Of a DNA stretch of 12,431 bases, positions 1-6,032 are shown one piece after another. Under the pieces are notes generated by a model. The model was not told the origin of the DNA and did not search any database. It saw only the letters and a program-made list of their open reading frames with translations. The DNA is from JAAFHN01 sp031421855. GTDB taxonomy: Bacteria; Pseudomonadota; Gammaproteobacteria; Burkholderiales; Burkholderiaceae_C. Within the stretch, counting starts at the first letter, position 1. Every line of letters begins with the position of its first letter. A program made the position numbers and the translations under genes. The DNA lies in contig JANOPN010000040.1 in NCBI GenBank assembly GCA_031421855.1, positions 1-12,431 on the forward strand. Reading direction: 5' to 3'.

Positions 1-193
1 GCATCGACGACAAAGCTGAGCTTGGCACGTCATCGGGCGGGTAAGCTGCGGGCGGCGGAAACCGGATCCAATCTGGCTGCGACAAAGGCGGTGGCTGAGC
101 CGGGCCGGGTCGAAACTGCACCGTGCCGCAACCGCCCAGCAGCAAGGCTGCCGTGGTGGCAACACCAAATCCAACACGATCAATGAAGCGCAC
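1..193 (-). CDS. Putative lipoprotein, N-terminal part only
   Basis: A GTG start at 193 opens a frame that stays open to the left edge (64 codons seen). A strong ribosome binding site (GAGGAG) lies just upstream, inside the last codons of uvrC. The product begins MRFIDRVGFG, followed by a short hydrophobic stretch (residues 7-19) and a lipobox LLGGC with the lipidated Cys at position 22. This is a typical signal peptidase II signal, so the mature protein should be anchored in a membrane facing the periplasm. After the Cys comes a proline-rich linker (QPPPL, PPPAAYPP) with no recognisable domain. The start overlaps the uvrC end by 14 bases, which suggests translational coupling. The function cannot be told from this fragment. 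Confidence 0.72.
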   Translation of the reverse strand, partial: MRFIDRVGFGVATTAALLLGGCGTVQFRPGPAQPPPLSQPDWIRFPPPAAYPPDDVPSSALSSM

Positions 194-2198
194 GATAAAT
201 CTCCTCAGCCAATTGCGTGGACACACCATCCACGGTCGCGATGTCTTCCACGCTGGCGTTCGATATGGCGCGAACACCACCAAAGCGTTTGAGCAAATTG
301 GCGCGGCGCTTGGGGCCAATGCCGGCGATGTCTTCTAGCTGGCTTTGGCCAGTTCGGGTTTTGGCGCGTTGCGCTCGCATGCCGGTGATGGCAAAGCGGT
401 GCGCTTCGTCGCGGATCTGTGCCACCAACATCAGTGCAGACGAATCTGCACCCAAATAGACCTTGTCGCGCCCATCGGCAAACACCAACTCTTCAAGCCC
501 AACCTTGCGGCCCTCGCCTTTTTCGACACCAACAATCAAACTCAGGTCAAGCCCCAACTCTTCAAACACGCCTCGCGCCATGCTGACTTGGCCCTTGCCG
601 CCGTCAACCAAGACCAAGTCAGGCAACTGGTCGTCACCTTGCTTGAGTGCTTCGGCCAATTTGCTGTAGCGACGTGTGAGCACTTGGCGCATGGCCGCAT
701 AGTCGTCGCCGGGCGTGATGCCTTCAATCTTGTAGCGCCGATATTGGCTGCTTTGCATCGCGTGGCCCTGAAACACCACGCAGCTGGCCTGCGTGGCCTC
801 GCCCGCCGTGTGAGAGATGTCAAAGCACTCCACCCGAATGGCGCTCAAGTCTTGGGTTTCAAGTCCGAGGGCATCAACCAGCGCGCGGGTGCGGGCTTGT
901 TGTGAGCCCTCTTCGCTGAGCAGACGCGTGAGTTGAATGGCGGCGTTTTTCTGGGCCATCTCCAGCCAAACCCGGCGCTGCTCGCGGGGTTGGTGAACGG
1001 TGTGCAACTTCACGCCGCTTTGAGCGGTGAGGGCATCGACCAACTCGGCATCGAGCTTGTGGCTGGACACAATCACGGGCGGATGACGCAAATCCAAGTA
1101 ATGCTGGGCCACAAACGCGTGCAGCACTTGGTGCGCAACCTCGTCCTCTGACGGTGGACTGACCCCAATAGCCGCCTCGTCGCCCGGTTTGAGCGCGTGG
1201 CGCACCTGCGCGCCGTCGTCCACATGGGTCGGAAAAAACGATCGATCGCCCAAATGCCGACTGCCGCGCACCATCGCAAGCGTCACACACGCCCGGCCCC
1301 CTTGCACTTTGACTGCGAGCACGTCCACGTCTTTGTCCATGCCGTCGGCGCTGTTGCCCTCCATGCTTTGCTGATGCAACACCTTGGACAGCGCCGCAAT
1401 TTGGTTGCGCACTTCGGCAGCGCGCTCAAACTCCAATTTGTCGGCGTGCGCCATCATGAGGGTTTCAAGCTCGGTCAACACCTCTTGGGTGTCGCCATTC
1501 AAGAAGCGAGCGGCGCTGGCGACATCCGCAGCATAGTCCTCAGGCGAGATGTGGTTCACGCAAGGGCCGCTACACCGCTTGATTTGGTACAGCAAACAAG
1601 GTCGACTGCGGTTGGCAAACACCGTGTCTTCGCAGGTGCGCAGCTGGAACGCCTTTTGCAACAACTGAATTGACTCTTTCACCGCCCACACATTCGGGTA
1701 CGGGCCAAAGTAGCGGTGCTTTTTCTCGACCAAGCCCCGGTAGTAGGTCATGCGCGCAAATTGCGCACCGGTGGCGGGTTGGCTGGCGTTGGCTGTCGTG
1801 GTTGCGCTAAGCTTGAGGTAGGGGTAGCTCTTGTCGTCTCGAAACAAAATGGTGAACTGCGGGTTCAGCGTCTTGATCAGGTTGTTTTCAAGAATCAGCG
1901 CCTCGGCCTCGGAGCGCACCACCGTCGTCTCCATTCGCACGATTTTGCTGACCATGTGGCCAATTCGGGTGCCGTCGTGGTTGCGCTGAAAATAGGTGAT
2001 GACGCGGCGTTTGAGCTTGCGCGCTTTGCCAACGTACAGCACGCCGCCTTGGGCATCAAAGTAGCGGTAGACCCCCGGCAGATCGGGCAGACCCGCTACT
2101 TGGGCCAATAGTTCTGGCGGATGCGCTGGCGGATGCGCTGGCGCATGTGCCGGCTTGGCTTCAGCCTCTGGCGTGAGATCGTTGGCGTCAGTTGACAT
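180..2198 (-). CDS. uvrC: UvrABC excinuclease subunit C
   Basis: UvrC makes both incisions around a DNA lesion after UvrA and UvrB have loaded, in nucleotide excision repair in the cytoplasm. The 672-residue product shows the whole family layout. The N-terminal GIY-YIG nuclease has GVY at 42-44, YVG at 55-57 and the catalytic Glu in LENNLIK at 104. The Cys-rich KRCSGPC motif is at 207-213 and the UVR (UvrB-binding) helix pair at about 240-275. The RNase H-like 5' nuclease has FDISHTAGE from 459, VDGGKGQ from 531 and DEAHRFA from 597, giving the likely triad D460, D532, H600. Tandem helix-hairpin-helix motifs close the protein at about 620-672. I chose ATG 2198 because the frame extends upstream to 2339 only by covering the divergent VF530 gene. 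Oddities are a Pro/Ala/His-rich N-terminal leader and a short Ala/Thr-rich insert at about 131-149. Confidence 0.97.
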   Translation of the reverse strand: MSTDANDLTPEAEAKPAHAPAHPPAHPPELLAQVAGLPDLPGVYRYFDAQGGVLYVGKARKLKRRVITYFQRNHDGTRIGHMVSKIVRMETTVVRSEAEALILENNLIKTLNPQFTILFRDDKSYPYLKLSATTTANASQPATGAQFARMTYYRGLVEKKHRYFGPYPNVWAVKESIQLLQKAFQLRTCEDTVFANRSRPCLLYQIKRCSGPCVNHISPEDYAADVASAARFLNGDTQEVLTELETLMMAHADKLEFERAAEVRNQIAALSKVLHQQSMEGNSADGMDKDVDVLAVKVQGGRACVTLAMVRGSRHLGDRSFFPTHVDDGAQVRHALKPGDEAAIGVSPPSEDEVAHQVLHAFVAQHYLDLRHPPVIVSSHKLDAELVDALTAQSGVKLHTVHQPREQRRVWLEMAQKNAAIQLTRLLSEEGSQQARTRALVDALGLETQDLSAIRVECFDISHTAGEATQASCVVFQGHAMQSSQYRRYKIEGITPGDDYAAMRQVLTRRYSKLAEALKQGDDQLPDLVLVDGGKGQVSMARGVFEELGLDLSLIVGVEKGEGRKVGLEELVFADGRDKVYLGADSSALMLVAQIRDEAHRFAITGMRAQRAKTRTGQSQLEDIAGIGPKRRANLLKRFGGVRAISNASVEDIATVDGVSTQLAEEIYRALH
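2115..2150. repeat. 12-base tandem repeat, three units, in uvrC 5' end
   Basis: Two identical units of TGGCGGATGCGC (2115-2126, 2127-2138) are followed by a third with two mismatches (2139-2150). On the minus strand they encode the AHAP-AHPP-AHPP leader of UvrC, upstream of the GIY-YIG domain. The unit is a multiple of three, so copy-number change would keep the frame. Confidence 0.85.
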
Positions 2199-2246
2199 GC
2201 TCAGATTGTGCCTGCGACGCACCACCGCTTCTGCCAAAATCAACCC

Positions 2247-2507
2247 ATGTCCACCGAAGAGTCCGCACAGGCCCATCAAGCCAAAAACCCGCTGCATGGC
2301 CTCACGCTGGAGGTCATCGTCACCCGTTTGGCCGAACACTACGGCTGGGACGAGTTGGGAGCCCGAATACCCGTGCGCTGCTTCACCTTTGAGCCCAGCG
2401 TCGCCTCAAGCCTCAAATTTTTGCGAAAAACGCCGTGGGCACGCGAAAAAGTCGAAGGCCTTTATTTGTACACGCTGCGCCAGGCGCGGCGAAACGCGGG
2501 CCAGTGA
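2247..2507 (+). CDS. VF530 family (DUF2132) small DNA-binding protein
   Basis: The 86-residue product carries the hallmark of the VF530 family (named after a Vibrio fischeri structure, Pfam DUF2132): NPLHGLTLEVIVTRL, EHYGWDELG, and RCFTFEPSVASSLKFLRKTPWAREKVE. The family has a small helical fold reported to bind DNA; its cellular role is poorly known. I chose ATG 2247 because the conserved block begins soon after it and homologues start with a short polar leader. The frame is also open from 2208. No clear Shine-Dalgarno sequence is present. The gene diverges from uvrC across only 48 bases (2199-2246), so any promoters there must be compact. It converges on the next gene with a single base between the two stop codons. 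Confidence 0.9.
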   Translation: MSTEESAQAHQAKNPLHGLTLEVIVTRLAEHYGWDELGARIPVRCFTFEPSVASSLKFLRKTPWAREKVEGLYLYTLRQARRNAGQ

Positions 2508-2508
2508 C

Positions 2509-3051
2509 TCATCGCGCCGGACCTTCCACCTGTGCCTTGAGCTGGCGCAGGCCCAACTCAAAGTCCTTGCCGATCATTTTGTCCATGCTCATGAAAACAC
2601 TCATCAATTTGCTGATGAACAGCATGGGCCCCGTCATCGTCCAAACGACTTCCGTGGCATCGCCATTTGACTTGAGCGAATAGGCGGTTGAGTTTTGAGC
2701 CTTGAACGGCCGCAAGAAGTCGAGTTTGATGTCGATTCGCTGTGGCGAAACGGCGCTTACGATCTCCATGCGCCCTGCCCCGACTTTGCTGTTGCCAGTC
2801 CACGAGTAAACCGAGCCGACACCGCTTTGCGGGCCTTCGTGGGTTCGCGTCATCGCCGGATCAAGGTGCTCCCAAGGCGACCATTTGGGCCACTGTCGAA
2901 AGTCAATCATCAAAGCGTAAACATCGTCGGCCTTGGCTTGGATGCTTGTGCGGCGCTCAACGGTGTAGCTGTCGGGCTTGGTAAACGCCAAAATGACAAC
3001 CAAGAGTAAAGCCGCCGCCAACAACCCCAAAACGATCCAGATCGTGCCCAT
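2509..3051 (-). CDS. SRPBCC (START/polyketide cyclase-like) membrane-anchored protein
   Basis: The 180-residue product has one N-terminal membrane segment (about residues 3-24, rich in Ile, Leu, Val and Ala) followed by an SRPBCC-type domain. Visible family features are the early helix with DVYALMIDFRQWPKWSPWE, a central glycine-rich GVGSVYSWTGN, and the closing helix with DKMIGKDFELGLRQLKAQVE. The fold forms a hydrophobic pocket for lipids or other small molecules, but family members of this type have no assigned ligand. I chose ATG 3051 because AAAGGA lies about 8 bases upstream and the membrane segment begins straight after it. The frame extends upstream to 3099 without an equally good start. 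It diverges from earP across 94 bases (3052-3145), which hold a GCGCTAGCGC palindrome at 3103-3112 but no convincing promoter. Confidence 0.85.
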   Translation of the reverse strand: MGTIWIVLGLLAAALLLVVILAFTKPDSYTVERRTSIQAKADDVYALMIDFRQWPKWSPWEHLDPAMTRTHEGPQSGVGSVYSWTGNSKVGAGRMEIVSAVSPQRIDIKLDFLRPFKAQNSTAYSLKSNGDATEVVWTMTGPMLFISKLMSVFMSMDKMIGKDFELGLRQLKAQVEGPAR

Positions 3052-3145
3052 ACTCAGTCCTTTCGCCGTGTTGTCATGATTTGTCTGCATCAGTTTCAAC
3101 TTGCGCTAGCGCGTTGACAATCGGTCAAACCCACCCATTTTGTCC

Positions 3146-4507
3146 ATGTCAACCCCGCTCTCAGTGCAACCAATCGACTCGCAAATCGCCCGGCCCGCGT
3201 TGACTTGGGACATTTTTTGCCGCGTGATCGACAACTTTGGCGATGTCGGCGTTTGCTGGCGACTGGCTTCGCAGCTTGCTGAGAGCAACCAGCGCGTTCG
3301 GTTGTGGCTTGACGACGCGTCCGCGCTGGCTTGGTTGGCTCCAGCGGGGTGCCCGGGTGTCGGGGTTTTTGACTGGCCATTGGCAGGTTCAGCCGCACCG
3401 GGAGACGTCGTCATTGAGGCGTTTGGCTGCGACGCGCATCCTGATTTCATAGCAGCCATGCGAATGAATTCGGTGACCAAGGTCGAATTTGACACAAAAA
3501 ACACGTCAGTGGACTCCGTTTGGATCAATTTGGAGTATCTGAGCGCTGAGGACTTTGTCACTCGCAATCATTTGCTCCCCTCACCCCAGCTCAGCGGACC
3601 CGGCTGTGGCATGACGAAGACGTTTTTTTACCCCGGATTCACCCCCACCACAGGCGGCTTGCTTCGCGAGCCAGACCTAGAAGCCAGGCAAGCGCATTTC
3701 GATCGAGACGCTTGGCTAAACTCGATTGACCAACCCAGCGTCGCTCCAAACGAGCGCTTGATGAGCTTGTTTTGCTACGAGCCTGCGCCACTGGCGCAAT
3801 GGTTGTTCGAGCTCAGCAAAGGCGCAGACGGCATTTGCACCCGACTGCTCGTCTGCGCGGGTCGCCCAACTCACGCGGTTCATGCCGCGCTTCAAAGAGC
3901 GACAATTTCGAGAGATATTGACCCTTGGTCACCGAATTCATTGGGTTCGATGCTATTCATATCATACTTACCCACGCTCACCCAGCTTGACTACGACCAC
4001 CTCTTGTGGGCTTGTGACTTCAACTGCGTTCGGGGCGAAGACTCGCTGATTCGCGCCATTTGGGCGGGCAAACCCATGCTTTGGCACATCTACCCGCAAG
4101 ACGACAACGCGCACCATGCCAAGCTGGCCGCATTTTTGACGACCACTCAAGCAAGCCCCAACTCAATTGCCGCGCACCGCGCATGGTGCAGTGTTGACGC
4201 AGGCGCGCCGATCCCGCCAATCGACTGGGCTTCGTGGGCGCGCCAAGCAAAGCAAGCGCGAAACACTTTGGCCAGTCAGCCGAGCCTGGTTGACAATTTG
4301 CTTGCCTTTGTCAACCAAAAACGCAGTAAATCAAAGGCTTTGCTCAGTAAAAGCCTCTCGGTTGGCGCTGAGCACCCGCGCATGAACGCCTTTGTTGGCA
4401 ACCGTCGCGCAACCCCTCAATGCCCGCAAAAGCTCAAAAGCCGACACGGGCCCCGCAAGATCTTCCACAATCATCATGAAAATCGCTCAAGAAATCCGCG
4501 CCGGTAA
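3146..4507 (+). CDS. earP: EF-P arginine rhamnosyltransferase EarP
   Basis: EarP transfers L-rhamnose from dTDP-rhamnose to Arg32 of elongation factor P, in the cytoplasm. Efp is the next gene and does carry Arg32. Family motifs seen are WDIFCRVIDNFGDVGVCWRLA near the N-terminus (the Asp pair at 29 and 33 match the catalytic Asp pair of the family), VWINLEYLSAED, a C-terminal LLWACDFNCVRGEDS (RGED at 296-299) and AIWAGKPMLWHIYPQD. The product is 453 residues, clearly longer than typical EarP as I recall it (under 400). The excess comes from extra residues after about 102, extra residues at about 257-268, and a basic tail from about 393 that runs into efp (32-base overlap). The first two places coincide with copies of a dispersed repeat. 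ATG 3146 is used; a TTG two codons upstream is equally possible. No ribosome binding site is evident. The enzyme core looks intact. Confidence 0.93.
   Translation: MSTPLSVQPIDSQIARPALTWDIFCRVIDNFGDVGVCWRLASQLAESNQRVRLWLDDASALAWLAPAGCPGVGVFDWPLAGSAAPGDVVIEAFGCDAHPDFIAAMRMNSVTKVEFDTKNTSVDSVWINLEYLSAEDFVTRNHLLPSPQLSGPGCGMTKTFFYPGFTPTTGGLLREPDLEARQAHFDRDAWLNSIDQPSVAPNERLMSLFCYEPAPLAQWLFELSKGADGICTRLLVCAGRPTHAVHAALQRATISRDIDPWSPNSLGSMLFISYLPTLTQLDYDHLLWACDFNCVRGEDSLIRAIWAGKPMLWHIYPQDDNAHHAKLAAFLTTTQASPNSIAAHRAWCSVDAGAPIPPIDWASWARQAKQARNTLASQPSLVDNLLAFVNQKRSKSKALLSKSLSVGAEHPRMNAFVGNRRATPQCPQKLKSRHGPRKIFHNHHENRSRNPRR
3450..3480 (+). repeat. Dispersed 31-base repeat, copy A, inside earP
   Basis: The copy starts TAGCA and ends with the 18-base core AATGAATTCGGTGACCAA (3463-3480). 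That core is identical to the reverse complement of 3925-3942. It is read in frame in earP as about residues 102-112, in a stretch with several more residues than I expect between the conserved Cys-containing segment and VWINLEYLSAE. Copies B, C and D align with it over 31 bases without gaps. Confidence 0.85.
3925..3955 (-). repeat. Dispersed 31-base repeat, copy B, inside earP
   Basis: This copy is inverted relative to copy A. Read on the minus strand it starts TAGCA (3955-3951) and ends with the same perfect 18-base core (3942-3925). Similarity to copy C extends left to 3915, with 35 of 41 bases matching between 3915-3955 and 5095-5135. It is translated within earP as PWSPNSLGSML (about residues 260-270), just before the conserved YLPTLTQ motif. 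Confidence 0.88.
4335..4356 (+). other. Stem-loop in the earP tail region
   Basis: AGGCTTT (4335-4341) pairs perfectly with AAAGCCT (4350-4356) around an 8-base loop. There is no following T tract, so it is not a standard intrinsic terminator. It lies just past the expected end of the EarP fold and just after an out-of-frame TAA (4327-4329), where a normal earP-efp intergenic space would begin. It may be a relic regulatory hairpin now inside the extended reading frame. Confidence 0.4.
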
Positions 4508-5030
4508 CGTCATCATGCAGGGCAAAGACCCCATGGTCGTCCTCAAAACCGAATACGCCCGTGGCGGACGCGGCGCTGCGACCGTTCGCATGAAAATGAA
4601 AAGCTTGCTCAACAACTTCGGAACCGAAGTCGTGTTTCGTGCCGACGACAAAATGGATCAAGTCATTCTTGAAAAGAAAGACTGCACTTATTCGTACTTT
4701 GGCGACCCCATGTACGTTTGGATGGATACCGAGTACAACCAGTACGAAATCGAGAGCGAAAACATGGGCGACGCCATGAACTACCTCGAAGAAGGCATGA
4801 CCGCCGAAGTCGTGTTTTACGACGGCAAAGCCATCTCGGTCGAGCTGCCCACGTCAATTCAGCGCAAAATCACCTGGACCGAGCCAGCAGCCAAAGGCGA
4901 CACCTCAGGCAAAGTGATGAAGCCCGCCAAACTCGCGACCGGCTTTGAGATCTCAGTCCCCGCGTTTGTGGACCAAGACGATGTCGTCGAACTCGACACC
5001 CGCACCAACGAATACCGCCGACGCGTGTAA
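4476..5030 (+). CDS. efp: Translation elongation factor P (Arg32 type)
   Basis: EF-P binds the ribosome between the P and E sites and helps form peptide bonds at consecutive prolines. The 184-residue product has the normal three-domain length. It starts MKIAQEIRAGNVIM, and its modification loop reads ARGGRGAA with Arg at position 32, the residue rhamnosylated by EarP rather than the Lys used by EpmA-type systems. Other family signs are the central DYSYFGDP-like segment (here CTYSYFGDPMYVWMDTEYNQY) and the end DVVELDTRTNEYRRRV. ATG 4476 is fixed by homology; the frame is open from 4392 but that part reads as earP. There is no clear Shine-Dalgarno sequence. The start lies inside the earP tail, so the two are probably cotranscribed and perhaps coupled, and transcription ends at the terminator 22 bases past the stop. 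Confidence 0.98.
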   Translation: MKIAQEIRAGNVIMQGKDPMVVLKTEYARGGRGAATVRMKMKSLLNNFGTEVVFRADDKMDQVILEKKDCTYSYFGDPMYVWMDTEYNQYEIESENMGDAMNYLEEGMTAEVVFYDGKAISVELPTSIQRKITWTEPAAKGDTSGKVMKPAKLATGFEISVPAFVDQDDVVELDTRTNEYRRRV

Positions 5031-5052
5031 GCGACCAATCCGCTGCCAACCT

Positions 5053-5078
5053 AAAAAGGCTCCTCAGGAGCCTTTTTT
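5053..5078 (+). terminator. Rho-independent terminator after efp
   Basis: A perfect 11-base-pair stem, 5053-5063 with 5067-5077, closes a 3-base loop (TCA). The G/C-rich part is GGCTCC/GGAGCC, and a run of six T follows on the plus strand (5073-5078). The run of five A on the left arm means it could also stop minus-strand transcription. It separates earP-efp from the downstream genes. Confidence 0.95.
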
Positions 5079-5104
5079 ACGTCATTCAGGTGGCATATTG
5101 GCAC

Positions 5105-5135
5105 TTGGTCACCGGATTCATTGGGTTTTCTGCTA
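5105..5135 (-). repeat. Dispersed 31-base repeat, copy C, between efp and the DUF3445 gene
   Basis: Read on the minus strand it starts TAGCA (5135-5131) and ends with the core, with one mismatch to copies A and B (AATGAATCCGGTGACCAA, 5122-5105). Similarity to copy B extends left to 5095. On the right, TGCTA (5131-5135) and TAGCA (5146-5150) form a 5-base inverted repeat around a T-rich spacer that ends at the ATG of the next gene. This is the only copy outside coding sequence. Confidence 0.85.
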
Positions 5136-5149
5136 CCATTTTTTATAGC

Positions 5150-6028
5150 ATGATTGACCTCAGCCAACTCAAAGCACCCTTCGCCATGCAGCCTGGTTTG
5201 CAGAGAATGGCTGTGGGCGAGCGGCACTTCGACGTGCTTGGACCAGGCGGTCAGCTCCGCCTTGAAAAAGCGCGGGCTTTGCAACACGACAGCAGCTACT
5301 TGACCGCGCCGGGTTTTGACGTTGAGACGGCCAGGGCGGCATTAAACGCCATCTTGGCGCAAATGCGAGCCGATGGAATTACTCCTAAATCAATAGCAAC
5401 AAACTCAATAGAATCGGAGACCAATGGCGTAATTGACCTTAAATCGCTCGCCAAAAGCATCTCCGAGGCCGTTGAACAAGACTTTGCCGTGTTGGACGGC
5501 CGCACCGCAGCCGTGCCGTTGATGTGCGTCACCTGCCCCTCACATTGGGCACCCGAAGAGAAAATCGGACTCAGTTTGGCCGCCATTCATAGGCCTGTGG
5601 CTGACAACGCACTCTTGCTCCAAGCCAATGACGCGCTCGTCAAACTCGCGACCAGCGGCCAGCATTGGCAACGCTGGGTGTGGACCATCACGCCAAGCCC
5701 TCGGTTTGATGCCCATCCCAAACGCCACCCAGCGCGGGTGTGGCCGTCGGTCAGCGACTCGGCGCAGTTTGCCCACGCCTGCTTTGTGCGAAGCGAGCGC
5801 CAAACCTTGTTTCCGGTGCTTAGCGCACAGCTGCAGCCCACGGGGTTGGCAATTTTCACCATTCGGGTGATGATGGAGCCGCTGGTTGACGCGGTGAAAT
5901 CGCCCGCGCATGCAGCCGCTTTGCGAAACAGTTTGCGCTCCATGAGCGACGCGGTGTTGGACTACAAAGGGCTGAAAGTCGCGGTTTCTCCGATGCTTGA
6001 CTGGTTGAACTTGCAGGTCAGCGATTGA
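5150..6028 (+). CDS. DUF3445 / heme-dependent oxidative N-demethylase-like protein
   Basis: The 292-residue product matches the DUF3445 family (Pfam PF11927), whose characterised relatives are heme-containing subunits of oxidative N-demethylases. Family marks are EQDFAVL at 109-115, CPSHWAPEEKIG at 129-140 followed by IHRPV at 146-150, and RSERQTLFPVL at 214-224 followed by TGLAIFTIRV at 231-240. The substrate cannot be told. The start is uncertain. ATG 5150 is used; a GTG at 5090 would place repeat C in the coding region and an ATG at 5186 is also possible. None has a good ribosome binding site. Residues about 78-94 are encoded by A/T-rich repeat copy D and should form a variable loop between two helices. 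The gene is followed 4 bases later by a phosphatase gene, so the two are probably cotranscribed. Confidence 0.8.
   Translation: MIDLSQLKAPFAMQPGLQRMAVGERHFDVLGPGGQLRLEKARALQHDSSYLTAPGFDVETARAALNAILAQMRADGITPKSIATNSIESETNGVIDLKSLAKSISEAVEQDFAVLDGRTAAVPLMCVTCPSHWAPEEKIGLSLAAIHRPVADNALLLQANDALVKLATSGQHWQRWVWTITPSPRFDAHPKRHPARVWPSVSDSAQFAHACFVRSERQTLFPVLSAQLQPTGLAIFTIRVMMEPLVDAVKSPAHAAALRNSLRSMSDAVLDYKGLKVAVSPMLDWLNLQVSD
5394..5424 (+). repeat. Dispersed 31-base repeat, copy D, inside the DUF3445 gene
   Basis: This is the most diverged copy. It starts TAGCA and ends with AATAGAATCGGAGACCAA (5407-5424), which matches the core of copies A and B at 14 of 18 positions, with no gap across the full 31 bases. 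It sits in a clearly A/T-rich patch (about 5378-5445) within a G/C-rich gene. It is read in the same phase relative to the repeat as copy A: ATA-GCA at the left and ACC-AAN at the right. Confidence 0.7.
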
Positions 6029-6032
6029 ATCC

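Noticed and set aside
2199..2339. Longer uvrC with 47 extra N-terminal residues
   Set aside because: The extension covers the start of the divergent VF530 gene and shows no UvrC-like sequence.
3103..3142. Promoter for earP with TTGACA at 3114-3119
   Set aside because: The only -10 at the right distance is a poor match, and the transcript would begin after the ATG at 3146.
3721..3745. Possible fifth copy of the dispersed repeat (GATTGACCAACCC)
   Set aside because: Only a few bases match and the spacing is wrong for the 31-base alignment.
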